From Bartonella quintana (GTDB lineage Bacteria > Pseudomonadota > Alphaproteobacteria > Rhizobiales > Rhizobiaceae), in contig NZ_AP019773.1 in assembly GCF_009936175.1 (NCBI RefSeq), positions 682,001-746,000 on the forward strand: a stretch of 64,000 nucleotides of DNA, written 5' to 3'. Shown in pieces: positions 51,351-60,965 of this stretch. Under the pieces are notes generated by a model. It saw only the letters and a program-made list of their open reading frames with translations, ran no database searches and had not been told where the DNA came from. Made by a program: the position numbers and the translations under genes. Each line of letters begins with the position of its first letter. The stretch's first letter is position 1.

Positions 51351-52730
51351 ATGATAAAAGTTCGTTTTGCACCTTCTCCAACAGGCTATATTCATATTGG
51401 CAATATTCGTATTGCCCTGTTCAACTGGCTTTATGCGCAAGCGCATAATGGAGCATTTATCTTGCGTTATGATGATACAGATGTTGAACGTTCTAAACAG
51501 GAATATATTGATGCTATTGCGGCTGATCTTGAATGGCTTGATATTCAACCAGATGAGATTTATTATCAATCTAAGCGATTTAATCGATATGATGAAGTTG
51601 CGGAAATGCTCAAACAACGAGGTCTTCTTTATCCTTGTTATGAAACAGAGGAAGAATTAGATCGGCGTCGTAAAATTCAGCTTTCACGCAAATTGCCTCC
51701 TGTTTATGATCGCGCTGCATTAAAATTAACACCAGAAGAGAAAGAAGAATTTGAATCGCAAGGTCGTAAACCTCATTGGCGCTTTCTTCTTCCTAATTTT
51801 GAAAATAATCCTTTGCAAACAAAGCGAACGGAAGTTTGCTGGAATGATGTTGTAAAGGGAAAGCAGACAATTGATTTAGCTTCTCTTTCAGATCCTGTTT
51901 TAATTCGTGAAGGTGGAAGCTACCTTTATACGTTACCCTCTGTAGTCGATGATATAGATATGGCTATTACACATATTATTCGTGGGGATGATCACATTAC
52001 AAATACAGGCGTGCAGATTGCTCTTTTTGAAGCCCTTAATGCACAATTGCCAATTTTTGGTCATATCAATTTATTGACTACAGTTTTAGGAAAAGGGCTT
52101 TCAAAACGTGATAATGATCTTTCTATTCATTCTTTACGGGCAGAGGGATTTGAATCTATAGCTATTCAGTGTTTTGCTGTTTTGATTGGAACGTCACAAA
52201 ATGTGCACCCCTATCCTCATCAAGCAGCTCTTTTAGAGCATTTCAATCTGCAAGATACGTCAAGATCAGTTACAAAATTTGATATTGCTGATCTTTTTGC
52301 TTTGAATAGTCATCTTGTCCATGATTTAAACTATGAGGAAGTTAAAACACGGCTTAAAAATCTTTCTATTGATGGAGAAAAGGCGGAGTGTTTTTGGAAC
52401 GCGATAAGAAGCAATATTGACAAAGTAAATGATGCTGTTTTGTGGTGGAAAATGATTCATGATGAACAGAGCTTTGATCCAATAGCACGTGAAGATCGTT
52501 CATTCGTGCGTCAGTCTCTCAATTTTTTGCCTGAAGGTCCATTAAATGATGAAAGTTGGAAAGTTTGGACGACGACATTAAAAGAAAAAACGGGTCGTAG
52601 AGGAAAAGCTTTGTTTATGCCATTACGTCAGGCACTTACCGGAATGGATCATGGACCTGAAATGGGGAAGCTTTTGCAGCTTTTAGGGCGTGAGAAAGTA
52701 ATAGACAGATTGACTATACAAGGGGAGTAA
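51351..52730 (+). CDS. gltX: Glutamyl-tRNA synthetase (copy 2)
   Basis: This is a second class I GluRS, 459 residues, with FAPSPTGYIHIGNIRIALFN (HIGH motif) and the loop GKGLSKRDNDLSIHSL in place of KMSKS. It is clearly diverged from copy 1: an RVDDHI-like stretch is [18 protein letters not shown] and the C-terminal half is short. Alphaproteobacteria often keep two GluRS, with one specialised for tRNA-Gln. Which copy has that role cannot be told here. The ATG at 51351 is 10 bases after nadE; the longer frame upstream overlaps nadE and is rejected. Confidence 0.96.
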   Translation: MIKVRFAPSPTGYIHIGNIRIALFNWLYAQAHNGAFILRYDDTDVERSKQEYIDAIAADLEWLDIQPDEIYYQSKRFNRYDEVAEMLKQRGLLYPCYETEEELDRRRKIQLSRKLPPVYDRAALKLTPEEKEEFESQGRKPHWRFLLPNFENNPLQTKRTEVCWNDVVKGKQTIDLASLSDPVLIREGGSYLYTLPSVVDDIDMAITHIIRGDDHITNTGVQIALFEALNAQLPIFGHINLLTTVLGKGLSKRDNDLSIHSLRAEGFESIAIQCFAVLIGTSQNVHPYPHQAALLEHFNLQDTSRSVTKFDIADLFALNSHLVHDLNYEEVKTRLKNLSIDGEKAECFWNAIRSNIDKVNDAVLWWKMIHDEQSFDPIAREDRSFVRQSLNFLPEGPLNDESWKVWTTTLKEKTGRRGKALFMPLRQALTGMDHGPEMGKLLQLLGREKVIDRLTIQGE

Positions 52731-52791
52731 GAGCAGCTATCAACCCACAGAGTATTTTATTTTTATGTCATCAAAGAAGCAAATTTTTATT

Positions 52792-54195
52792 TTAAGTGCG
52801 CATTTTTATGAGCATAAATGCTGGGATATCATCGCCAAATCCAGGAGGGATGTAACTCTTATTTTTTCGAGGATGATATTGTTCAGGGGGATTTGCGTTA
52901 TTATTAGTGGTTTTTATGTAACCAACTTTATCATCTTTCAAGGGCTTTTTAGTGTGAATAGCACGCCCTTTTTGAGCAATTTTCTTTGACAATTTTGGAG
53001 ACTGTCTCTTTCCAAGGATATCATCTGTTTGATCATCGGTCGTTAATGTCGAGAGATCTCCATTGAGCCATTCAATTTTTTCATTGCTCATTTCTTCAAT
53101 GGCACTGATATACTTTTGATCAGCTTTTGTGACGATCGTAAAAGCTTTTCCGCTCCGATTTGCACGTCCTGTACGACCAATTCGATGAATGTAGTCTTCA
53201 GCATGTGTAGGAACGTCATAGTTGAAGACATGACTTACAGCTGGAATATCAAGTCCACGTGCGGCAACATCAGAGGCGACAAGAAGTGTGAGTTTATTGT
53301 CTTTGAAATCGGCTAATGTGCTCATGCGCGAATATTGATCCATATCGCCATGAAGTGCGCCTACACTAAAATTATGTCTGACGAGCGATCTAAAAAGTTC
53401 AGAGATATCTCTCTTTCGATTACAGAAAATAATAGCATTTTTGAGCTCATCGCCTTCATTGTGGATAAGTTCTCGCAAAACAGCTCTTTTATCCCATGAT
53501 TTATTTCCAGATTTGACGAGCTGCTGTGTAATTGTAGTGGCTGTTGAGGATGCTTTTGTAACTTCAACAGTTACCGGAAAATGTAAAAATTGCTTTGTTA
53601 ATTTTGTAATTTCCGGTGCCATTGTTGCGGAAAAGAATAAAGTTTGACGCGTAAAAGGGGTCAGTTTACAGATGCGTTCAATATCAGGAATAAAACCCAT
53701 ATCTAACATACGATCAGCTTCATCAATAACGAGAATTTCAACCCCCATCAGGAGCAATTTACCGCGTTCGAAATGATCAAGAAGGCGTCCTGGTGTTGCT
53801 ATAAGAACATCTGCCCCCCGTTCAAGTTTACGATCTTGGTGTTCAAAAGAAACGCCACCAATAAGAAGTGCAACATTTAAACGATGATTTATTCCGTATT
53901 TGTCGAAATTTTCTTCAACTTGGGCTGCAAGTTCTCGTGTTGGTTCTAGTATGAGCGTACGGGGCATTCGCGCTCTTGCACGTCCTTTTTCAAGTAGTGT
54001 GAGCATAGGCAAAACGAAAGAAGCCGTTTTTCCAGTGCCTGTCTGGGCGATTCCTAGAACATCTTTTCTTTGAAGTACATAGGGAATTGTTCCACTCTGA
54101 ATAGGCGTTGGAGCTGTATATCCCGCTGACTTTACTGCTTTAATAACCTTTTCGGAAAGACCTAAATCATCAAAACTGTTTAAAGGTGGTATCAT
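52792..54195 (-). CDS. rhlE: DEAD-box ATP-dependent RNA helicase (RhlE type)
   Basis: This is a 467-residue RNA helicase that unwinds structured RNA, probably in ribosome assembly or RNA decay. Motifs in order: a Q motif (SAGYTAPTPIQSGTIP), motif I AQTGTGKTASF, Ia LEPTRELAAQ, II VIDEADRMLDMGF, III FSATMAP, IV/V with DVAARGLDIP and motif VI HRIGRTGRA. The C-terminal 90 residues are basic and low-complexity (Lys, Asn, Pro), typical of the RhlE branch. It converges on gltX copy 2. The exact role among bacterial DEAD-box proteins is inferred. Confidence 0.93.
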   Translation of the reverse strand: MIPPLNSFDDLGLSEKVIKAVKSAGYTAPTPIQSGTIPYVLQRKDVLGIAQTGTGKTASFVLPMLTLLEKGRARARMPRTLILEPTRELAAQVEENFDKYGINHRLNVALLIGGVSFEHQDRKLERGADVLIATPGRLLDHFERGKLLLMGVEILVIDEADRMLDMGFIPDIERICKLTPFTRQTLFFSATMAPEITKLTKQFLHFPVTVEVTKASSTATTITQQLVKSGNKSWDKRAVLRELIHNEGDELKNAIIFCNRKRDISELFRSLVRHNFSVGALHGDMDQYSRMSTLADFKDNKLTLLVASDVAARGLDIPAVSHVFNYDVPTHAEDYIHRIGRTGRANRSGKAFTIVTKADQKYISAIEEMSNEKIEWLNGDLSTLTTDDQTDDILGKRQSPKLSKKIAQKGRAIHTKKPLKDDKVGYIKTTNNNANPPEQYHPRKNKSYIPPGFGDDIPAFMLIKMRT

Positions 54196-54349
54196 TTTTC
54201 TATCAATTGCTTCGCGATTTTAACTTCGCTATCCGGACTCTTAGTGAGATTAAGTAGCCTACACACTATTAAAGAGGGTTAAGGTGCCTTCACAAAAAAG
54301 TCAACTATAACCGACATATACGCATAGGAAATATAATATAATATAATAA

Positions 54350-55123
54350 TTAATAGAGAAATTGTTCTGATAAAATGCGTTCATCCCATGAATGGTTAGA
54401 GTCAAAAAGAATTGAGGCTTTTACTTCCTTTGCTGTTGAAATAGTAACTGAATGGACGGATTTAACTTCAACATTGTCGGCTGCAGCATTTACGGGACGT
54501 TTGTCAGATTCAAGCATATCAAAGCGTACTATTGCGGTATTAGGAAGCAGTGCTCCATGCCAGCGACGAGGACGAAAAGGACTAACGGGAGTGAGCGCCA
54601 TAAGAGGAGCCATGAGGGGTAAAATAGGCCCTTGTGCTGATAAATTATACGCGGTAGATCCTGCTGGTGTGGCAACGAGGATACCATCACAACTTAATTG
54701 TTCCATACGTACGTTGTCATCAATGCTGATACAAATTTTCGCTGCTTGATAAGATTGCCGAAAGAGGGATACTTCATTGATTGCGAGTGCTTCAATAGTC
54801 TCTTGACATTCAGCTTTTGCAATCATGCGCAGAGGATGGATTTCCTTTTTATGTGCGACAGCAATGCGGTTTGGCAATTTTTTTTCATGAAATTCATTCA
54901 TAAGAAACCCTACAGAACCTTGATTCATGCCGTAAATAGGTTTTCCAGTGTTCATCACATTGCGCACTGTTTGTAACATTGTTCCATCGCCACCGATTGC
55001 AACAACAACGTCAGTTTCTTCCAGAGAATAATGACCGTAAATGGAAATTAATTTATTGGTAGCTTTGATAGCTTCCTCAATTTCCGCAGAAATAAAATGA
55101 AAGCGGCTTGGTAGTGTAGTCAT
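54350..55123 (-). CDS. nadK: NAD kinase
   Basis: NadK phosphorylates NAD to NADP, the sole route to NADP. The 257-residue protein has the GGDGT motif in VVAIGGDGTMLQTVR, the GMNQGSVGFLMNEF segment and the NE motif in ALAINEVSLFRQS. A conserved TPAGSTAYNLSAQGP block lies in the middle. Length is normal for alphaproteobacteria. The ATG is preceded by AGGATAATTTTTA. AT-rich repeats (TATAATATAATATAATAA-like) lie just downstream at about 54328-54350. Confidence 0.96.
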   Translation of the reverse strand: MTTLPSRFHFISAEIEEAIKATNKLISIYGHYSLEETDVVVAIGGDGTMLQTVRNVMNTGKPIYGMNQGSVGFLMNEFHEKKLPNRIAVAHKKEIHPLRMIAKAECQETIEALAINEVSLFRQSYQAAKICISIDDNVRMEQLSCDGILVATPAGSTAYNLSAQGPILPLMAPLMALTPVSPFRPRRWHGALLPNTAIVRFDMLESDKRPVNAAADNVEVKSVHSVTISTAKEVKASILFDSNHSWDERILSEQFLY

Positions 55124-55389
55124 TAAAAATTATCCTGATATTTGCAACTTATTTTGTAACTTACTTTTTGAGAATTTTGAAGTTGGAATAAAAGCTGTTT
55201 TTATAACAAGAAGAGAATTTTGTAAAAAAAGGAATCTGTTTAAAGGTAAAATCATTGCAGGAGAGGCTAGGAAGATTGTGTAGGCGCATAAGTCATAAAC
55301 AAGTATTTTTTATCGGAGTGATAATTCATCATTGAAGCTGAGAGGATGATCGGTTAAAAAGCTACGAATGATTTAATAATTAGTTTTAA

Positions 55390-55466
<77 letters not shown>

Positions 55467-55899
55467 AACTCTTCCATTTCATTTTATATCATTTTTGTAA
55501 CAGTGTTGATTTTTTGAGAATAAATTATTTCTATTTTAAGAAGGTAATTTCATTGAAATGCGTTATTAAGTTGTATACTGAATGGGACTTATTAATGAGA
55601 AAAATTGCTGTAATTTTTGTTATTTTTTCAAAGGGCATTATACACTCTGTGCAAACAACAGAAAATGCTTCTTAATTTATGAGCTAAAGCTACTCTGGCT
55701 ATTATTTTAGGAGATAAATTGGAATTCAGAAATTTTGTTTTCAACATTTTTGTTTCTTTCTTATGAGCATGATTTGTTTATTTGATCAGTTTTAATCGTC
55801 ACAGAAGTGTTAGAGAGTGGAAGTGCTTTTTTCTTTCTCATAGAACAAATGAGTAGCAGTATTTAAGTATGATTCTATAAATGAGTGAGAAAGAAAATT
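55467..55899 (+). other. Gap between tRNA-Arg and hutH
   Basis: AT-rich sequence without an intact gene. No repeat of the tRNA 3' end was found in it by eye. A run near 55800-55880 may hold the hutH promoter. Confidence 0.5.
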
Positions 55900-57438
55900 A
55901 TGACTATTTTACTAAATCCAGGCAAAGTAACGCTTAACCAACTTGAGGCTATTTACTGGAATGGTGAAGTAAGCAAGCTTCATAATGATACGCATCTAGC
56001 TATTAGGAAAGGAGCAGATCGGATCGCTGAAATTGCTGCTGGAAGTCAACCAGTTTACGGTATTAATACCGGTTTTGGAAAATTGGCATCGATTAAAATC
56101 GATGCAAACGATGTATCTGTTTTACAAAGAAATCTTATTTTGTCACATTGTTGTGCTGTAGGAGCGCCTTTAGCTAAAAATATTGTGCGTTTAATGATGA
56201 CTTTAAAACTCATTTCATTAGGGCGAGGGGCTTCAGGTGTTCGCTTGGAATTGGTGCATTTGCTAGAAAATATGCTTGCAAAAGGCGTTATTCCTGTCAT
56301 TCCTGAAAAGGGGTCTGTTGGTGCATCAGGTGATCTGGCACCACTTGCTCACATGGTCGCAGTTATGATGGGAGAGGGAGAAGCATTTTTTCAGAATATT
56401 CGTATGAGTGGAGCAGCTGCTTTAGAAAAAGCAAGATTGCTCCCTATTACTTTAGAAGCAAAAGAGGGTCTGGCTCTTATTAACGGCACCCAAACATCAA
56501 CAGCACTTGCCCTTGCAGGTCTTTTTCAGGGTTATCGAGCATTGTGTGGAGGACTTCTTGCAGGAGCATTAACGACGGATGCCGTCATGGGATCAACAGC
56601 ACCATTTCATCCTGATATCCATATTTTACGCGGCCATTATGGCCAGATTGTTGTATCGCAAACATTAGAAAAGCTTATAAAGGATTCAGAAATTCGGGCT
56701 GCACATTTGTGTGATGATGACCACCGTGTACAGGATCCTTACTGTATCCGTTGTCAACCACAGGTTATGGGTGCATGTTTTGATGTTCTTGTAGCAGCAG
56801 CAAAAACACTGATTATTGAAGCAAATGCAGTCACGGATAATCCATTGATCTTAAGCAATGGTGAGGTTGTATCGGGTGGAAATTTTCATGCTGAGCCTGT
56901 AGCATTTTCTGCTGATCAGATCGCTCTTGCCTTATGTGAAATAGGGTCTATTTCTCAAAGACGCATTGCTCTTATGGTTGACCCAACAGTTTCTTATGGT
57001 CTTCCACCTTTTTTAGCGCAAAATGCGGGTCTTAATTCAGGTTTTATGATTGCTGAAATAACTGCGGCTGCTTTAATGTCTGAAAATAAGCAAATGGCAC
57101 ATCCTGCTTCGGTTGATTCAACCCCAACTTCAGCAAATCAAGAAGATCATGTTTCAATGGCTTGTCATGGGGCTCGTCGGCTATTGGCAATGAATGAAAA
57201 CCTTTTTACTATTATTGGTATTGAAACGCTTGCTGCAGCACAAGGAATTGAATATCGTGCTCCTTTAAAAACAAGCTCCTTACTGCAGTCTGTTATGAAG
57301 CGTCTACGCAAAAATATTGATACTCTTAAGGTAGATCGTTATCTGGCTCCCGATCTTCATAAAGCGCATATCCTTGTGCGTGAAGGGCATTTATTATCCG
57401 TTTTACCGGAAATTTTTCCACGCTTAGAACCCCAATAA
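55900..57438 (+). CDS. hutH: Histidine ammonia-lyase
   Basis: HutH deaminates L-histidine to urocanate and ammonia. The 512-residue protein has the self-forming MIO cofactor triad Ala-Ser-Gly at residues 142-144 in [15 protein letters not shown] when the ATG at 55900 is used, the numbering reported for the Pseudomonas enzyme, which supports this start. Other marks are [42 protein letters not shown] and the [17 protein letters not shown] stretch. Only hutH is present: no hutU, hutI or hutG lies nearby. An amino acid permease 2 kb downstream could supply histidine. Urocanate would then have to be exported or used elsewhere. Confidence 0.96.
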   Translation: MTILLNPGKVTLNQLEAIYWNGEVSKLHNDTHLAIRKGADRIAEIAAGSQPVYGINTGFGKLASIKIDANDVSVLQRNLILSHCCAVGAPLAKNIVRLMMTLKLISLGRGASGVRLELVHLLENMLAKGVIPVIPEKGSVGASGDLAPLAHMVAVMMGEGEAFFQNIRMSGAAALEKARLLPITLEAKEGLALINGTQTSTALALAGLFQGYRALCGGLLAGALTTDAVMGSTAPFHPDIHILRGHYGQIVVSQTLEKLIKDSEIRAAHLCDDDHRVQDPYCIRCQPQVMGACFDVLVAAAKTLIIEANAVTDNPLILSNGEVVSGGNFHAEPVAFSADQIALALCEIGSISQRRIALMVDPTVSYGLPPFLAQNAGLNSGFMIAEITAAALMSENKQMAHPASVDSTPTSANQEDHVSMACHGARRLLAMNENLFTIIGIETLAAAQGIEYRAPLKTSSLLQSVMKRLRKNIDTLKVDRYLAPDLHKAHILVREGHLLSVLPEIFPRLEPQ

Positions 57439-57884
57439 TATTGTTTTGAGATCAAGTAGAGAGGAAAGGTACTTAATTTGGGGTGTGGTGATTGTATTTG
57501 TGTAATTTAATGAATATGTTCACCGATTTGCTGATATGTGTTGGGTATTCGTGCTCCATTATCTTAATTATCTCCTAAGATTACAACTCATGGTGATCTG
57601 ATTTATCAGTACAAGTTTATGAAAGCTAATATTGAGAGAAGTGCTTTTGGGGATATTTTAGATGATTTAGATGACTATTGTTAGTCTATCCTTTAATAAG
57701 GTCACAAATTATAAATTGGACTTTACAACTATTTTATTATAGTTTTACCATTTATAAATGATGTATTGTGTGATCACATCTAGTAAAGTTAACAGACTTA
57801 TTGTGTATTTTTCTTTTATTTAACATCCTTTGCAATGTTTTAAATTTACTTTTTATATTTTAAAATTGAAATAAAGGGGAAAAA
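57439..57884 (+). other. Gap between hutH and the small exported protein
   Basis: This is 446 AT-rich bases with no ORF of family character. The last 60 bases before the next start contain A/T runs that may be its promoter. Confidence 0.5.
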
Positions 57885-58244
57885 ATGTTTAAAGTCTGCA
57901 CATTATCTACTTTAATAATGCTTATTTTTTGTTTTTCGCAAATTATGGAAGTTAATGCAAATCTTTGGAGGGGCAGGCTTCAAGATGGTGTATTTATGAC
58001 TATGGTAGTACAGGAAAAAGATATGCTTGTTCAGGTTCGGATGACAAATATGGATATTGTTCGCATTTCAGATAAAAATTCTAGAGAAAAGGATAGATCT
58101 CCTATAATAGAAAAAGTTATGATAGCCACCATAGCTCTTTTTATTGAGAAATTCATATTTAGAGTTGGTGTTTTTTTTAAGAGGTGGGCTGAATCTGCAC
58201 TTTCTCAGGCTTTTCAAAATTGGCGAGCTTCACTTTATCGTTGA
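57885..58244 (+). CDS. Small predicted secreted or membrane protein, unknown
   Basis: This is a 119-residue protein with a strong ribosome binding site (AAAGGGGAAAA before ATG). Residues 1-27 form a signal peptide (FKVCTLSTLIMLIFCFSQ). The mature part has a short beta-like stretch (WRGRLQDGVFMTMVVQ, DMLVQVRMTNMDIVRIS), a charged linker (DKNSREKDRSP) and a second hydrophobic helix (about 75-98) followed by a basic tail. I do not recognise the family; the layout suggests a lineage-restricted envelope protein. It stands alone with long gaps on both sides. It looks real because of the RBS and signal peptide. Confidence 0.65.
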   Translation: MFKVCTLSTLIMLIFCFSQIMEVNANLWRGRLQDGVFMTMVVQEKDMLVQVRMTNMDIVRISDKNSREKDRSPIIEKVMIATIALFIEKFIFRVGVFFKRWAESALSQAFQNWRASLYR

Positions 58245-59542
58245 TTTAAGCTATTTAAATTGGTTTTCCTTTTCTGTCAAAAGTTGGTTTAGGGGCTATT
58301 TTTGCACAATTTATGATCGTTATAAAAATAAAAAGCAATAGAGAGTTTGCTTAGGGTGCTAATAGAAAGTTTTAATACATTTATTCCCAAAGGTAGTTAT
58401 GTGAGTTTTAAGTTTCTATTTCTCTAAACGGAAAAAGCGTTGCAATTAATATTATATCAAATTTAACATTTTTTCTGCAAAAAATAGAGAATATGAAAAT
58501 GAATTAAGTGATAATTATAAAAACTGCATTATCATTTGACTTAAAAAAGAGATAAAAGATTTATAAACGATAAAGAAGCTGAACAACTCGCAATAAAAGT
58601 ATTTTTTTATCACTACGATAGAGTATCTGAAGGGCCATTGTTCAATGGTTTTTAATATATCTTCAACAAAAAATCATGAGGCTTTATTCATCTATGAAGC
58701 TAACATTGTCGTGTGCATTCTAGTCAATATTTCAGTTTCCATATCGGTATTTGTTGTGACAGTGAAGAGGGTACTGTTATTGATGTGAGATGTGTATTTT
58801 TATTAGAAAATGCACGTGAGCATTATCTACGTTTTAGCTGTGATTGATTATGAAGTTGATTTTATAAAGAGAAAAAGCGGTTTTTTAAAAGCTTCTCTTT
58901 GTTCAAGATGTTTATTCTATAAAAACATTTTCTCTTGGAAATTTTGCAATAAAGTTTTTGACAGTAGAAAATTGTGAACAAATGCTTTAGAAAATGGAAA
59001 GGGATTTTCATATTATAGATTACAAGTTTTTTTATGAATCGGATATTAAATTGAAGATTTAATATTTTAAAAATCCTGAATGAAAAAACTTATTTTTTTA
59101 TATTAGCTGTTCAATTGTATGTTTTGATGGTGATGAAATAAAATTGGTTTTAAGCAACACTTAGAAAACTATTAAATTAAGTTTTTAAAGGCGCTTGCTC
59201 CATTGAGTTTTTTTTGCTAGGTGCGAAAATCATTGAACTTAAGTGCTATAATGATGCGTGAAGTAACATCATAGAGGTTTTTTTATCATCAATGGCTCTT
59301 TAAAATTAAGAGGGCAGAAGAGTGCAGTTTTTTTGTTGTGATCGGCGTTTATTGCATCATCGCCTAAAGTGATTTTATGCGTTTTAGCCCCTATGATGCT
59401 GTATTCTTTTGTGAAAATGGAGCAATAGAAATTTTAAATCCTTCACATTAGAAAGACTTTTCAGATTTCAATCGGCTTCAATGCTCATGAAGCTACAAAT
59501 TTTACCTTTATGAAGGAGGGGGCATTTTGAAGAAGGAAAGAA
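58245..59542 (+). other. Large gene-poor gap before the permease
   Basis: About 1.3 kb of AT-rich sequence has no supportable gene, RNA or repeat array. Only short broken frames occur. The last 100 bases contain GAAGGAGG and GAAGGAAAG, the latter being the permease ribosome binding site. Confidence 0.5.
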
Positions 59543-60937
59543 ATGGTATCAAGTGAACTTAAACGTGGGATGAGCAAACGCCAGGTTATCTTTTTAGCTC
59601 TTGGTTCTGCTATTGGAACAGGTCTTTTTTACGGATCTGCGCAAGCGATTAAGCTTGCTGGTCCAAGTGTTTTGATTGCTTATTGTGTTGCTGGTTTAGC
59701 TATTTTTATGGTTATGCGGGCTCTTGGTGAGATGATTATCCATAATCCGTTGCCGGGTTCTTTTGCTCGTTATGCTGCAAATTATATATCGCCGTTGGCT
59801 GGTTTTTTAACAGGATGGACATATGTTTTTGAGATGGTTCTCGTTGGTTTGGCTGATATCACGGCTTTTGCGACTTATATGGGGTTTTGGTATCCCGATG
59901 TTGCACCTTGGATATGGGCACTTAGCATTACATTAATCATTACCGGTATTAATTTGGCTGCAGTAGAAGTCTATGGTGAGCTAGAGTTTTGGCTATCTTC
60001 CATCAAAATTATTGCTATCATTGCTATCATCGTTTTAGGAATAGCAATTATTTTCTGTGGTTCGAGTATAAGTACAGTTTCCTCTACTGTTAGTATTCAT
60101 AATTTATGGAAAAATGGTGGTATCTTTCCCCATGGTTGGGTTGGTTTTTTGGCCTGCTTTAGTGTTGTTATCTTCGCTTTTGGTGGCATAGAAATTATCG
60201 GAATGGCAGTGATGGAAGTGCAAGATCCTACACAGACTGTTTCAAAGGCCATTAATTCTACTCCGATTCGGATTTTGCTCTTTTATATCATGACTTTAAC
60301 CATTTTGATGTCACTTTATCCTTGGAATGAAATTGGCTTTATGGAGAGTCCTTTCGTTTCAATTTTTGAAAGGCTTGGAATTTCATCAGCAGCTCATATT
60401 CTGAATATTGTTGTCGTTACAGCCGCTATTTCGGCAATGAATAGTGGAATGTATGGTGCTGGTCGCATGATATATGGGTTATCGCAGGAAGGTTATGCTT
60501 CGAAGAAATTTCAATATTTATCAAAAAATGGTATACCAATTTTTGTTATTTTATTGATTTTTGCCATTTTTCTTTTTGGTGTTGTCCTTAATTATTTTTA
60601 TCATGATCGGCTTTTTTTTCTCATTGCGGCAATGGCAACATTTGCCACAGTTTTCGTTTGGATGATGATACTACTTTCGCAAGTTTTTATGCGGCTTAAA
60701 ATGCCTAAAGAGGTGCAATGTAGTTTAAAATTTCCAATTCCATTTTGGCCGATAGGATCAATTTTTTCTGTCTTATTTATAGTTTTTATTTTTGTTCTGT
60801 TATGGTTTTTCGATGATACGCGACCAGTTTTAATTGTAGGTGTTAGTTGGATTTCTTGGCTCGTTATTTGTTTCTATGCACTTAAATTTTATAATTCGAA
60901 AAAGAACAAAATGCACCCTTATACGAATAAGGATTAA
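59543..60937 (+). CDS. Amino acid permease, AAT family (HutT/ProY-like)
   Basis: This is a 464-residue inner-membrane transporter of the amino acid-polyamine-organocation superfamily with about 12 hydrophobic helices. The N-terminal family motif is LALGSAIGTGLFYGSAQAI, followed by MRALGEMIIHNPLPGSFARY. The middle has FAFGGIEIIGMAVMEVQDP and the AMNSGMYGAGRMIYGLSQEG segment, typical of the AAT (AroP/ProY/HutT) branch. It imports an amino acid with protons. Proximity to hutH makes histidine a fair guess, but proline or an aromatic amino acid cannot be excluded. The ATG follows GAAGGAAAGAA. The C-terminus is basic. Confidence 0.93.
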   Translation: MVSSELKRGMSKRQVIFLALGSAIGTGLFYGSAQAIKLAGPSVLIAYCVAGLAIFMVMRALGEMIIHNPLPGSFARYAANYISPLAGFLTGWTYVFEMVLVGLADITAFATYMGFWYPDVAPWIWALSITLIITGINLAAVEVYGELEFWLSSIKIIAIIAIIVLGIAIIFCGSSISTVSSTVSIHNLWKNGGIFPHGWVGFLACFSVVIFAFGGIEIIGMAVMEVQDPTQTVSKAINSTPIRILLFYIMTLTILMSLYPWNEIGFMESPFVSIFERLGISSAAHILNIVVVTAAISAMNSGMYGAGRMIYGLSQEGYASKKFQYLSKNGIPIFVILLIFAIFLFGVVLNYFYHDRLFFLIAAMATFATVFVWMMILLSQVFMRLKMPKEVQCSLKFPIPFWPIGSIFSVLFIVFIFVLLWFFDDTRPVLIVGVSWISWLVICFYALKFYNSKKNKMHPYTNKD

Positions 60938-60939
60938 GC

Positions 60940-60965
60940 CAGAGATAAAAGTCTGGTGATTTTAT
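60940..60965 (+). terminator. Weak terminator after the permease
   Basis: The stem CCAGA/TCTGG (8-base loop) lies two bases after the permease stop and is followed by TGATTTTAT. It is short, so this is a possible terminator only. Confidence 0.4.
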
